From the NCBI GenBank assembly GCA_036345935.2, contig JADWOT020000009.1, positions 11,933,899 through 11,997,898 on the forward strand: a stretch of DNA of 64,000 nt. Reading direction: 5' to 3'. Within the stretch, counting starts at the first letter, position 1. Each line of letters begins with the position of its first letter. The notes below the pieces were generated by a model. The model made no database searches and was not told the origin of the DNA. It was given only the letters and a program-made list of their open reading frames with translations. The position numbers and the translations under genes were made by a program. Positions 34,094 to 49,000 of this stretch are shown here, piece by piece. This stretch comes from Taenia hydatigena (lineage: Eukaryota; Platyhelminthes; Cestoda; Cyclophyllidea; Taeniidae).

Positions 34094-37000
34094 CTGTAAC
34101 CCAGCAAATATAGATCAGTCCACCCTCCCATCGAAGTATCCAGCATTGGACAACTCATTCAAAGCCCAACTCCGATCACCATCTGTGACAGATTCTATTC
34201 GCCACTGAATTACACTTCAGTAGGGATATGCACACTTCTCTACAACTAAAACACCCCATTTCACTTAAGAAAAATCACTTCTGTGTAACGTTCGTTCAAA
34301 GCGCGGAATAGCATACTTGGATCTCTGTTTAGAGCAATTTAACATTAGAAAGTTGAGAATGCTCCCGCTGCTGTGTTCCATTAACGCAAGAACAGCAATA
34401 ATGTTGAAGATCTTGTGGAGCTAGAAATGCTACAGATTTTCAAATCGTCACCTTGAAACACCTAAAACGACAATTTTTGATAACTGGAATGTGTGCGACT
34501 GGTGTAGACTATAAGAGGTTTCAAAAAACCACCGATTGTAATTTCAAACTACCAAGCGATAGCTGAAGTACATTTGATAAACAAATTGTGCCATATATGT
34601 TCCACTAGTGGAATAAAATCTCAACAAATCCAATCTACTGTAATGAGCTTGTGAGTTTGGGTACTTAAAAGAGGACCAAACAAAACGTTGGACGTATTGA
34701 CCTTTCTGCCTCCCTTCTTTGTGAAACTCTTTTATTATGGCCCCGGAAGGAAAACCGAGGACCGCAAAGTTTTTTCGTACACTTCTTACCTTATAATGGA
34801 CAAAACAAGCATTTGAAAAGCGATTTCACTTGCATCTTGGTGTCACGATTTCTAATCCATGATAGAAACGCCTACAAGGCTTTCTGCACCTTCGTAAAGG
34901 GCTCTAATTTAGTAATTTTAGCAACAATACTTAATACTGAGCATCCTTTGAGATAGTCTTGAATTGCGTAAAATTGTTCAATAGGCGGCCCAACATGGCC
35001 TTCGAGCAATGACAATATCTAGTTATAAGTAGTACAAATTTCGTTTTCACCTTTGGCTTTGGAATGGGTTTTTGAGGAGTTCGTCTGACCATCTTCTTCA
35101 TAGCATGGTAGTACTTTTTCTGGTCTTCCGTCATAAACAATTCTAGGGATCCTCCCACCTAAAAAAGTAGGTAAAATTTCACAAATCGCTGATGGTTAAT
35201 TCATTACCAATAGGGCGCAGAAATCGAGGGTAGCATTTTTTCCAACTTATAATTTAAAAAAATGACTGCATAAGAATGCAAGGCTGAGGCATTAACAGAG
35301 TTGTGAAGTTGGAGAAGTTCCGCTAACTAGGATTAGCCCCTACTGATATCAAGCACCAAAATGAAGATTGAAACTGGCTTCACCTTCTTTTTTTGCATAT
35401 TAAAATTCTGAATAATGACACCGATGAAGAGGTTGAGGGTAAAAAACGATCCCACAATGATGAAGAGGACGAAGAAGAGGTAGTAGGAGGTGGCATTATT
35501 ATACACCGGTTGTTGATCATACTAAGATTGATAAAAGTAAATCATTTGCATTTAGTCCAAAAAAGACAAGTGGATGGGTAGTGTCGTAGATTACTCACGT
35601 CGGTTATGTCAACCGCGTCAGACATGATCTCAATCCACCCCTTGAATGTGGCCTACAAGGGGAGACAACAAGTCCTCGCTCATATGGGGAAATCAAAGCT
35701 TAAAGTAACAGGTAAACGTTTTCTCAAGAAATTTTCGAGGTAATGTTCAAATTATGCCAAAATAATGTTAAATGACAAGGTGAGTTGAATCCTTGGACAT
35801 GCAACTTACCACTTGCAACAGAGCTAGGAAGCCGTTGGGCACATTGTCAAAGTTGATTTTGGAGTTATCCCAACTGACATTTTTATAGAGCTTCTTGTGA
35901 AGTTCACACACTGTACGATTGGGATACTGATCTGCCGGCAGTCGTTCTCCGGTTGCCTCACTGACACACTTCCTAAATTTCCCACCTACACAAAGAAAGG
36001 CTTGATTTTTGAGAGAAATGAGCACCATAGGCGTTCATTTCAACTGGGTGCTTTTATTCTAACCCGAAATGGGATTATATTGTAGAGACAAAAATATCAG
36101 TTGGCAAGTCACCTCTTGCAGGCTGGATTTCTGCTGCATAAGAAGGTCAGAATTTCCGGATATGATCCTGATGTCAACTTAGCCTTATGTGCAGCGCTCT
36201 AAGAGGTTGCTTCACTCTGCGTTTGACTTTACAGAGGCTTAAGTCTCCGCATATTGGACCCTTGGTCTATCCATACGTCGGTGGTACACATTGTCCCTTA
36301 GTTTAGTGTCATCTTTTGACTTCAGGAAGGATCTGAGACGCCGAATTTGCGGCAGTGGCAAGCAAATCCAAGCCCAGAGGACAACTATCCGGGTTTCTGC
36401 AGCTAGGTCACAAATCTTAACGTGATAGAAGGACATATGTTGTGAATGGGGGAACCTGTGACGATGCCTAGCACAAAAGCCAAAAATGACATCTACTTTC
36501 GTCAACCATTCCGGTTTTGTGGTCTACGGGGAAGTAATTAACAACTAAAGCAACACTAACTTTGAATTACATGGAAAAGTCGGTTGCGGAGCTGTCCGCG
36601 GTACCTTCTGAAGATGTCACCTAAGTGAACACGTGATGCATCCTCCATCCCTCTATTTGTTAAATGGAACCAGTTAGGTATATGAATGGGGGGACTAAAG
36701 TGGGAACAAAGTGACAAGGAGGAATAGGCACAAAACTTTACCCCTACGAAACTACTTTAAACCTTATCGTTCTTTAAATAATTCTGTTTTGGGGCTAATG
36801 TCTTCACGACTGACAACAGCTCATTCCCTTTCACTGATACAGAATCTAAGCAGGACGGAACTCCAGATCTAGTAGAATCGTCGCGTTTCATCAACTAAGC
36901 TGTGGTTAACTATGTTCTTAGTTGTACGGAAATATGCTGACTACTGCGGCTGGTTCTCGGGTACTTTTAAAGCAGTGATTACCGCGATGCCCTACGCAGG

Positions 37001-40000
37001 ATCATGGCCATGGAAAGCACCGGAAGACGACGCTCAAGAGAAGAGAGGGACTATGTAATACTCTTCATCTGATTATGGGGAAAATTGAATCAAAGTAGGA
37101 TGTGTTTCCACTCGGTGACATGACCCAGAGGCAATGCCGGCAGGCTCTCAGCCGGTCTGTACTTCGTCGGTACAACTTTTGCCATACTACTGACTTCCTA
37201 CGACTCGATTAACCAGGAGTAATGTAATCAACAACAAAAAATCCAAACTACGGAAAGAAATTGAATTTTTATCAATTTTGATTTGTCTTTTTATAGAACT
37301 CTTACCGAATAACTGCATTCCCATGATGGAGCATATGAGCCAAAATACAAAGCAGACCAGGACAACGTTGCAAATGGAGGGGATTGCTTGTAACAACGCG
37401 TTCACCACAAGCTAAAGCAAATGATAAGCGAAATCAAAGCAGTTTAAAGAAAGACAGCAGATATTTGAAAATGGAGATGTTTGCCCATGGTTGCCAAGAC
37501 CTACTCGCATTCCCTCCCATCGAGAGAGCGCCCTCAGCGGCCTTAGAGCTCGCAGAGTTCGCATTGCCTTGAAGGAATTCATGCTCGACTTCCCATCTTC
37601 CTTCCCATAGCTCAGTATCATACTGGTGACGGCAATCTGTGACATGGACAGTTAAAGGAACAAAACTTTTTATAAATTTTCCATAAAACAGATTAGGCCT
37701 GACATAAACCCTTCAACTCGTTCACATTACTATTGGAGGCTATTTGATTTATTCACTTAAAAACAAAACTAACCGGGGACGATTTTTGCAGATTAAGAGT
37801 GGAGAATTTTATAAAGTCCCTTTCTTCTGAGGTGGAAAGAAGATATCAGGAAAGCAGTTTACTCTGGTTTAGAGGCGCGAACTGCATCAAATGGAGTGCA
37901 AATAAAAAATATACATCCTGCCAAAACAAAATTGTACTTTGGGATTACATTATGAAAGGCCTCATTTCGAAGTTCTAGGGCAGTTTGCCAAGTAAGATCC
38001 CATAAACCGCAAAGACAAAGATACACTCAAATTCATAAAAACTCCCTTAAAATAGCCTCAAACGGCGTTAAAATGTTCAATGGCATGTTATGGCACCCTA
38101 AAATATACTTTATAGCTCAGCAAATCAAGTCACTTCCTCCATCCCCATTCTTCTTCCTCTTTACCCTGCAAATGGAAGAGTGGTAACTTCCTCGGCAACA
38201 GAAAGTCAATTTACTACTTGCCGTAACAATGGTGAAGTCGAGCCAACACCAGGCATCGCTGAAGAATTTGCGCAGACCATAGGCAAACCACTTGAGGATA
38301 ATCTCCATCAGAAAGATGAAGGTGAACAACTTGTCCATGTAGTCCAGTGCCATCTTCAATCGCGGTCTGGAGGGGAGATGCTTATCTTCGAGCGCCTAAA
38401 TTGAAGTATTTGAGGAGAGGAACCGACTACCTCCTCTGAGGGCATAGAAGCATACTGATCAAATGATAGATCGCAGTCATACTTCCTTCCAATTTTCAGT
38501 GTCTAATAAATGAGTTTGCATTAAGCCCTTTGTAAAGCTTCCGATGACCCAAACTGGGAGATGATGGAAGGCTTCCATAGACGCAGTGAGAAAAACCATT
38601 GGGCTTTCGATGGAAGGACGCATTCATTTCACATTTCCTTTGCAACTCAATACATGTCAGAGATTTTCTTCTCCGATTATAGTTTTTTTGGGAGCATGGT
38701 CAAGATTTTTTTTAAGCCAAAATGGTTCGAATAGATAGGGTACTTGCGATTACTGTGGTTCAAAGAGTCACTTGGATGGCAAACCACCAAGGCTGTTGTA
38801 ATTACTTTACCAGGTGACACATCAACCAATCAAACAACTGACCAAGCGTATGACCTTCAAATAGCTCATTTATTGATTTGTAAACCCATAAAATAAAATT
38901 AAATTAAGTGACTCACCAGAGTTCCGCTGCTGATTATTATCATTATGAAGATAAAGCTTTCAAAGTAGCGATTTTCCACGATGCAGTAGCACATTTGTCG
39001 CAGGCGTCGCCATACGGATCCCATTTTTGAGTCTAGAAAGCTCTTAAATAGAGGACCGATCTGATTCCAAATCCACGGTGCACAACAATCTTCCGGATGC
39101 TCCCACACAGCCATATCAACAGATTCGGCCTCTAAAATCTCCTCGAGGTCGTCAGTTTCTTCAGCGTTGCCGTCGGTAGCACCAGTCTCCTGAGGGCCCA
39201 TTGGAATGCTTGAATTTTTTTCGTCAAGCAAACCTGAAGAACTGTCAAATGCAATAGTTTTAATTTGACTTAGGTGTAAAAGACACAACCCACATATAAA
39301 CTACCCAGAGTTGCTGTAAAGGACACCTTTTTACATAAAAATTACCATGGGAATAGACAATTAAAAAGGAACCAACCCTCAGTGACATTAACAACGGCAG
39401 GAAACAAACTTGAGTAAAATCTACTTCTATTCTGCCTTTTTACCAAGTTACTACATGGATGAAGAAGGTAAAAGCTTTTTAGGAGTAGGGGAATGGGACG
39501 TAAGAGTGGATACGGGGTTCCAGTTTAAGGGTCAAAAGAAACGACTCACTCAATTTGTAGTAGGACGTTTTCTGGTGTATGTCCACAACTTCGTGATTTG
39601 AATTTAATTTCTGGTGCTATAATAGATTAACGAAAATTTGTCGAAACAACTGCTTTTACAAAGAAAAAGGTATTGGTGCTTATTTAACATTCAATCAAGA
39701 CTATAGTTATCATTGTGGGAATTCGTTTAATGCTTCGCCTTAGCCATCCAGCCCTTCCATCCATCGGCAATGCAAATTCTGCCTTAGTGCTGTGTCTCAT
39801 TTTGTCTTCTGAAAAGTTCCAAGGCGCTACTTTGAAGAGAGCAGAAAGCAAACCTTGTCCTAGAGGTGAGCTAACTTGGTTTCCATTACAAAATGCCAAA
39901 CCTCAATGTGGTTATGAATCGGTGTGAAAAATTCCAAAAAGAGAGGCTAAAATGAAGTTCACCTTTGGCAACTACTTATTCCGTGGCTTGCAGGAATGCT

Positions 40001-43000
40001 AATAACAATTTCAACGGCGATAGGTGTGAACCATGTGGAGCATTTCTTCACGGGGTCGTCTACCGTACCCGTATGTGGATGTCAATGAAGTGACAATGCT
40101 TTCTTCACTTCCTTACTAACTGGATTGATATTACATGGATGGAGATATCTGAAGCACGAACAAAGTGGCAGGGAGGAGTGGACGCGAAGCCCTAATCCCA
40201 CGGAACTATTTTAAGCACCTTTCTTTACTACATAGCTCTGCTTTTAAGCCGGCGATTAATGACTGGCAGCACATCGACCATTTCTGCATTATTCTTCCCA
40301 AGCGGGAAGGAACTTCAGATCCAGTGATTCTGCTTAGTAGGCTCAGTGACCTGCCGGTCAAATATTGTCTCAGTCGCAAAAAATTTTGATAGCTGAGACC
40401 ACGTTGCGATAGTACCGGAGATAACGTTTCAATAAGGATGATGTCAAAAGATTATGTGGCGCTTTTCTTTGTTGATTTAAATCTAGACTTTTGTTTCAAC
40501 GGCATTTTAAGCTGCGTTTCTGCCCTTCCATTAAACGACATGACCTCCGGGTTATGCCGAAAGCCTCTATCTCTTATTAGCGTCGGTATCAATATGCTCT
40601 GCTCTAGTTTTATGTCTTCTCTCGTCTCCGAGGAAGTCTCGGGGCGCTACATGCACTTCCATTTGCTTGGTGATAAATGTTAAAATTAACTAGGATAGGT
40701 AAATAGCGAGAAAGATGTGTTCAAGTACCTATAAGGGAATCCTCGATAGTGATAGGATTTTGAAGAACAACATCCACCTCTGCCATATCCTTTGATGCGG
40801 CTGGCTGCAAATGGATTAGTTGGGTTCCATGCTTGATATGGTTCAAATTTTTAGATCTGCAAGAGATTGGGGATAATACTATATTTTTGTGGTAATAAAG
40901 CATCACATCAGATTCACAAGATGAGATAAAATTTAGCCACACCCTACTAATATTAGGCTGCAAAGTGCTAAATGCTAGTTTTTATAAGATTTAGGCGATG
41001 ACATTTTGACAGTTTTGAGTAGAGCTGGGTCCCAACCGGAACAATTTGAAGCACATTCTTTTAGAGTAATTCCTGCGAGACTACAGATACATCCTAATCG
41101 TTTAAATGGAGGGTTAAAAGGGGCACTAGTGTTGTGAAGGTCTTAAAAATTCTTTTCAACAAAAATATGAATTCTGGCTCAAGAAAAGACCATGTTATGC
41201 AAAAAACTTATTAAAAATGAGAACGTTTGCTAAATTTGCTTTGTTGTGGATGATAGCGTTAAGATCAAATAGGGTTAAAACAAAATTTGAGGCTAAATTT
41301 CAGAAGTTAAGTATGACTTCCACAGGACTTAAACACCCATACTTTAATAATAAAATGTAGTTTTTAGTAAAATTCTGCCAAATTTTTCACACTTTTTGGC
41401 CGTTAACAATACTGACCCACTTCTGCAGCAACTTCGTCTTCCTCGAGGGGTAAAGATTTTCTGAATGTTTATCTTCATCCAGACGGCAAAACGGTAGATA
41501 CGATCAAATGCTTCTTGTAGCTTATTGTGGTCGCCTGGTTCTTCCTCCTTCTGAAAGCTCTCAGCACTGAAGGAGCTTAATAGGAGAGCCAGGAATAAGC
41601 TTAGAACCTGTGATGAAGTCAAAGGTGAAATAGTTACTTCCTGATAGGCCCTGTAGCATTTATATAAAAGTTCCATGCGTCCATACGCATTATGCTTCAA
41701 CCGGCAAAAGTCCGGGTTTCATTTATTGGTTTGAAAAAAGTCCGCTCTATGGTGAGGTGGCAAAAGCATTATTTTTCCTTCCACACTCAAATAAGCCCTT
41801 CAAAAATTAATCTAACTTTATGACAAGGGTTGTACATCTGCCCTACGGCATGGCCATCAGGCTACACTAGTAGCTTTCCCTGAATTCTGCATGCCATTAG
41901 CAGGTTCGTCGCTGCTATAGAGAAGACTCGGGATGCCATAATTATGACCAATTGATTAAAACTTAGTATAACGTGCTTCGTCTAATTAACAACACTGTAG
42001 AGCGTTGTATTTACTTCCAAGAAAAGGCTATAAAAACAGTTGCTCTGGAAGAAAAAAGAACTGAACTGCCTTGATATTACAAATTAGCTGGTTGAGGATC
42101 ATATATGGACTCAGAGTATTCACAAAATGGCTGAATTCGGGCAATTCTACTTGCTATCAGTAAATCAAATTAATTAGAAAGCATGTAACGGTTTGCTTCA
42201 TAATAATTTGAAGACAGTCAATAAAGTACTTTGCCCTCACCGTAGTTAGGGGTGGCTTTTAATTTCTACGCCGCTACTTAAACACGAATTTCATCGGACA
42301 CTTGAACCGCTGTTTAGCGTTGCACGGGAAAATATTTATTTTTCTTACTTGGACTATTTAGCAATTCAAAATTTACTCTTGATTAAATGAGTAAATTGGG
42401 GCACGTAAACTTGTTTTTAGGTTAACGCTCAAAATATCACCGAGTGCTTAGAATAACTGTTAGATAAAAGTCTTTCTAACTGCTAGTTTCGGTTTCAGAC
42501 ATAGGTGGCCATATTGCTCTAGCCGTATGGGCTGGCCTCCGGGCCATGCCAGCAGCTTCATTCCCCTTATTTATTGAATGTATATAATCTGCCCTAGTGT
42601 TGTGCCTTCTTTTGCCATCAAGGAAGTCTCGGGACGCTACATACATAACTGCCTCTGTAGAAATGGGACCTCAGGGAGGATCTTCAACCAATCCGAAAAA
42701 ATTACCTATAGTTAGGAAATATCACCTATCGAAAATGCCATTCACATAGACCAATTTCACGAAGTTCGTTACATATGTAATTCTTTTAAAAGGATACAAG
42801 ACTGTCTATGAGTCAATGCAAAATTTACATGCTGTAAAGGAACCTTAATATAAGCCTACCATCCTTGCTTTAACAAATTACTACACTAAGGAAAAATCCC
42901 CATGATCAGCTTCACATTTTTACCTCGAAATACCGATACCTTCAACGTTTTATGTTATTGTGTCAGTGAGGCTTTGCCAAGTGTTTCGGCATTCGGTAGA

Positions 43001-46000
43001 GAATCACCACTAAAACATATTTCCCTAAATAAGATCTGAGAGTATGTAAGTGTCCTCTCGACTATTTTTAGTTGATACAGCAGTTGGCCTTTCAAGAAAC
43101 CAATAACAAAAGAAATTAAATACATTTTGGCTTAATTGACATTCAAAAAATCATTTTTGGCTAGTTTAATGGAAAGCTGGAAAATATTATGCAAAAATGG
43201 CAATTATTTGACGAGTTAATAAAGTAAACAGAGCATGGACGTTTGTGAAAATCGTGAAAGTTTAAAGCGGAGTGCAGCAGTTTCATTTAAAGTGGAATAC
43301 CATGGGCAAATTTAAATATTCCAAAGATTTTCAGACCCTCAACCCTTTGTTTCCGTCTTCTGAACGAGTAAATATTTATTCGCACTGGCATCTGACACCC
43401 TTGGTTGATGTCAACGCAACAATACTGATCGCTTTAGATGTAGGTGTCATCTGAATTTACGGTATCATGAGTCTAGGTAAATAACTCCAAAAAGTACACC
43501 AAGTAATAAATACCGTATGCTTCAAAATATCCGTTCAGATATTATGAATGAGGTACAATGAAAAGGTTTATACGTACCACTAGATTCCCAAGGACCATGG
43601 TCATGAGAAAGAAGATAGTGCAGCTCCATCCGTTTACCTCAAGACAGTCCCACATAGATTCAATCCATTCGCCACATAGAACACGGAAGACAATCATAAA
43701 GGAATGCGTAAAATCACAGAAATTCCATCGAGGAATTTTGCCACATCGTTCAGGAAAACGCGTAACATTTTTGAATTGATGATAGCTCTCTCCAAACAGT
43801 GACATTCCCAGGACAGCAAAGACAAAAATAGAGATCATTAGGACGGCTGTTAAGTTGCCCAGCGCATTCAGAGTCATCGCAACAATAGAAAAGAGCAACT
43901 TCATTGTTTGCCATGATTTTGCCAACTTGAAAACTCTCAGCTAAATCCGAAGAAAATTAACGTAAGTGTCTACAAAGCCTTTTACTGGCTCCCATAGATT
44001 TCACGCCTTACCAGTCGAAATGCACGCAGGATTGAGAGGCCACGAATGGTTGTTAGCGGAATTTCGACCAGACTAAAGACTACAATTGCAAAGTCAAAGA
44101 TATTCCAGGAGTCTGCGAAGTACTCCTTGCTTCCAAGCGCGACCAATTTGAGGACTGCTTCTACGGTGAATGTTGTTGTAAAAAACTAAAACGATCAAAA
44201 CGAATACCTGTTTGTAAAGCTGCACACCTAACCCAACCTGATTATCGGTAGTGTAATGCTTCAATAGGTTGTTTAATCCTGTGCTTGATAATGCAGGCAC
44301 TTAAGTCTCCGCTTAGTGTACTTTCGCTCGGTGGCATGAGCTCCGAATCACTGCAACGTCCCTCTAGGCATTGCAAGTAGAATAGGAAACGAAGAGCAAT
44401 TACAAGGGGGAAGCAATGCACAACCTTGGGTTATTTAACAGCGAATTTGTAAAGGTACTTTACTCTGGCATGTCGAAGCATGGGACAATTGTAAAAAGTA
44501 CATATTCGAGTAAATTATTTATAATGCACTATTTTAAAGACTTGCATAATTAGCTATCCGGAGGACAGCCGCCAGAGTCTCTCCCTTCTCTGGTTGGTCA
44601 ATAGCCATGAAAAGGGTGTTGAGCACGATGCAAATGGTGATGAAGAGTTCAACAAATGGGTCGAGAATGATGTAGCCAACGTAGCGTCGAAAAACGTAAT
44701 AGCATGGACAACACGTCCATCCGCATAATACTAGTTCAATCTGTTTGGCAATTTTTTGGCATATCCGAGCCGAAAGACTGAGCTAGAAGAGCATAAATAA
44801 GATATATTGAAATGAAAAACAGTTTGCAATTCAAAGTTTGGTTTCTTGCTTACCTACCTCTTTACAACACTCCGGGTGTTCTGGTAGTTCACGGTACTGA
44901 TCAAATAAGCAAGAACATAGGCATTTTTTCAGGTTCTTTTTCGACTTTGCTAATTTGATGTGTGAAGATAAGTCTGATTTATGTTTTACACAACATTTGA
45001 GCCTGAAAGGTACGTAGTCGGTGTGGTTTCGATGCACACCTTTCTCCTCCAATGGCAGCGCAAACTGCGATGAATCAAAGGGCAGTCTGCCATGTCCTGA
45101 GTCTTCTAAAAAATGCAACTGGTATCTTTAAGTGTAGAGGCTTTACTTTATTTACAAAATTGTGGTGCGAATTTTAATAAGAAATCCAGCTTTAGTGCCA
45201 GCCATCAATTAGCATTATTTTGAGCGGGAGGCAATACTAATTTTAAGAATCAAGCATTGCATCCCTGAAAAGCTCTAAAATTTTATATTAATTGGTGTGC
45301 ATGTGGCATCATTTTAACTTAATATGGATTCTTAGCTACAACCTTTCCCAATCTTTCGGAGTTTGTAGAACGTGAGACACAAATCAGGCACCAGATGTGG
45401 TAGGGTGGGATGGGCAAAACATATGGACAAATGAATAAAACAATATCATTAATTAAAAACATGTATTTTTCTGCTTTTAAGCAAACCGCGACTAGTAGGA
45501 AATAGTTGGGATGAATAAATGTAATGTTGAATGAAAGATGGGGAGGAAAGAGTCTAGTCACCACAATGGCCGAAGCAGTTGGTTTTATGGGAGTCTACCT
45601 TCGTCGTTACCTTTTTATGACTTGATAATAAAAAGTGACCAGGCAGATCTCGTAGTTATGTTTGCCATTCATAAGTTAGGATTTTTTAGGTTTAAGAAGC
45701 ACAGTTTAGCCATTGTTGATTGGATAATTAATGCACTTCATGACCTGTGGACTCACCCATTGCGAGTGCGTTGGGACTGCTGTTACTAAGGCAATTGGGA
45801 TTAAATTGTCCGGATGGAGGGGAGGCACCACTCACAGTTGACCTATTACAGGAGAATAATAGATAAATATCATCGACGATTTTTTTGCCTCATAAAACGC
45901 TAAGAATTATTCCAAATTATTAAAAAAATCAATGGCTATTCACGGAGTTAAGGCTTCAAGATGAAAATTTGTTACTTTTGTTACGTAAATCCATCAACAA

Positions 46001-49000
46001 TAACAGCGGTTGGATGCGGAAACGCCTCAAAACAAAGGGTATTTGATTGAAAGGAAAGCATAATGCTGAAACGGAAAATTCGCAGAAGCCTACGAATGCC
46101 AAGAATTATTCCGAATTGCCAAAAAGCATAGAGACTTACAAAGCAAGTAGATCAGTTAATAAGATTCATAAAGCGGCTTGGTCAAACAACGCAAAGACAA
46201 AATGAATTTAGATACTTTTACCATGTAAATTGGCATTACGACAACAAAAACGCAGTATGCTGATGTTAATTCAGTAGTGTGAGAGAAACAACCACAGGTA
46301 TTGCAACAATTTTAAGCAAAAATTTGCCTAAATAGGAAAAATCTTGAACTTTCTTTAGAAGTAAACAAGTCAATAATAAGGATAGTTAGCAAAAGTTTAC
46401 GAATGTCAAGGATGATTCCAAATCACTAAAGCAGCAGTAGCAACTCACGAAACAGTTCGATTTGTTTGTATGTTTCACAAATTGGTTTCTTCAAATAATG
46501 TAAAGGTAAGGCCTAAAGTGCTTGGAAAAGGGGATATAACTAATTATTTTAGTCGTGCAGATTTGTCTTGCTGCTATGCGGCCACGAGCTGGATACCCAA
46601 TATGCTATCATGCATCAGTAGTATGAACGGGCGGTAATCACGGACCTAATTACAATTGTATGCACATAATTTGTCAAAACGAATAATGTTTTGATCTGCT
46701 TCAAGGAAAAATAACCAGGAGATGCAAAAGTTTGTAAAATAGCATAAATGTTATGCATTATTCCAAATCACCAAAAACCATAGCTTTTCACGAAGCGGAT
46801 AGATTTGTTGGCAAGTTCCATGAATTAGTTCGGTTAAATAATGCAAGGATAGATTTGGTGCATCTTGGAAAATAAGATGTGATTCGTTGCTTTCATTATG
46901 CAAATTCATCCCAAGGCTGATCATCCACGCACCGATACCGCTATGTGCTGATGGGATTTCAGTAGTACAAAAAGCAGTAACATAATCTCATTCAATAACG
47001 TGACAAAGTTGATTACATTTAAAGCATCTTTAAAAGACAACAAACTATTGATAATTCAATCATGCAGAAGTCCATGAATACTCAGCATTATTCCAAAGCT
47101 GCCAAAATGTCATTGCAGTGGTAGTCAACTTCATGAACTAAATACATTTTATGCAGAAAAGTTATCAAACTAGACGACATTTTTTTTGGAAAATGAAGTA
47201 TGTACGCGTAAATGCATAAAGCCTTTACTTAAACAGCGTGAAGGCAATTCATCCAGCCAGTTCCCGCTTGAATTTTTAGACAGACGCTAAGATAACCTCA
47301 GGTGAAAAGAGTGAACGAGGTGCTTACAGTTCAGCAGAAACTAGAGAAACGCGATCCTTCTTCGAAAATGGCGTCAGCGAACTCAAATCTTTAAAGCGTG
47401 AAGCACTTTCCATCGAGAATTCATCCGCAAAAGGAACAGCATTATCCCAAATCCTGGTTGAATCAACCCCCTTATAGTTAAGCAAAACGTCATCGCTTTT
47501 CCATCTTCGGGGTAACATTAATTGCGTATAGATCTAAACACAAGAAAATGTTTGAAGAGTTGGTTTTAGACTTGCAAGCATTATGCTATAGTTTCTGGCT
47601 TAGTTCCATGAGGCTGATTCTATTTTGTGCTCCAGTCTACCCTCAAAATTGTGTCCAAATACAAGGCCTTTGAGCCTTTAATTTGGATTTTTAGTAGATG
47701 CGAATCTTTCAACAATGCTCTGATTGTTTGTTCAAACAATCCGTGGGACGACCCAGCCTTTAGAAACTGTTGGTAATCCCTCAGCAATCCATATTCTTCT
47801 TATTTCAACTTTAAGGAAGTCTAAGGCAGTTGCATTGGTGGGAGGAAGAAACGAACCCTATCCTAAATGGCATCGACCCTAATATCTTCCACTAAATGCT
47901 AAACCTAGGGATGAGACAGTCTGTCACTACCTCTACTAGGATTGTTAAAAATGACTTCAGCCTTCGGCTGAAGCGACAGTAGTCCTGAGTCGATCGAAAA
48001 TTTCATCGAAGCAATGTCTTTGGTACCTGCCTGGCGATGCCAATTAGGTAAACACGAGACAGCTTTACCCTCTCTCCCTCCCTCTCCATCACCTGGACAG
48101 GTATGACAAGGTAGCGATGAAGTGAGAACAAATTGGTAAGGAGGAGGAACCTTGTAACCTCATCCTTGTGGAACTGCTTTAAACCCCATCCGGTATTAAA
48201 CGGCTCTGCTTTTAGCCCAGTGTTCCTACGGCTGGCGATGGGCCTACAAGATGGCCAACGCATTCACCCTTTCCCCATGCAGTTATCAAACAGGACAAAA
48301 CTTCAGATTTAGCGGTCAAACACTTTGGTTGCATGAAAATTCTAGGACTGACTGGCCGACGAGGGGAGGTTGACCATGGCAAGCACTGGCGACAACAATA
48401 AACAGGGGAGAGGGGCTAAGTACTTTGCCCATCCCCTAGGTAGCATGGTCTCCGAACCATGCCAGCAGTTTCTCGACCCTTCTGCACGCCAGTGATACAA
48501 TATGACTTCCTTCCTCTTCAGAAAGTTCTCAGAACGCTACAGATTCTTTTATCCATGTTTAAGGATAGGTTGAATATAACATGAAGATATATTAATGCAT
48601 AAGGTTTTCAAAAAAATACTAAAACGCCAAAGGGAGCGGAATGTGCTTGTATGCAAAATAAATCTGCTAAATTTCCACTCAAAATGATTTCAAGCATGTA
48701 CTTACATCAGTCGTGGCGATGGAATGTCGTCGTGAGGTACTGGCAAAGTGAAATCCATTACAACTCATCATTGGCAAGTCTTTCTTCGAATCGCTGCTCT
48801 CTTTGTTCTGTTCAGCTTCGTCTTCTGCGCAGAGCTAGACATTTGGCAAATATGAGCATTTATGAGTTGATTGTCCAAAATTAAATAAAAAGTATCGTTA
48901 GTTTTGGCCATCTTAAAAACATCTTGCAGACAGTCGCTTCTTCCCAAACACTCTTCCGGAACTTTAGCCCAGTGCTAAAATTAAATGTTCTGATTGAGTC

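Larger units (their letters stand above)
35384..39233 (-). other. Sodium channel domain III exons (exons 19-25)
   Basis: Exon 19 holds the end of the II-III linker (Glu/Asp-rich) and S1 ([16 protein letters not shown]). S2-S3 is [18 protein letters not shown] and [13 protein letters not shown]4 is [21 protein letters not shown]5 [18 protein letters not shown]. The pore spans [16 protein letters not shown] and the 54-nt exon 35652-35599 ([18 protein letters not shown]) with the filter Lys at 35643-35641. S6 is [20 protein letters not shown]. Confidence 0.9.
41417..44782 (-). other. Sodium channel domain II exons (exons 14-17)
   Basis: S1 is [21 protein letters not shown]3 [20 protein letters not shown]4 [20 protein letters not shown], and the pore [15 protein letters not shown] with the filter Glu codon at 43670-43668. 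S6 is split between exons 16 and 17 (VLGNLV / [18 protein letters not shown]). Confidence 0.9.

Noticed and set aside
41831..41951. Possible very diverged LTR
   Set aside because: Only scattered similarity (CATGGCCATCAGGC, ACTCGGGATGCC). Too weak to list as a feature.
42787..42797. U12-like donor GTATCCTTTT on the minus strand inside a sodium channel intron
   Set aside because: It is not at an exon boundary and no coding sequence adjoins it.
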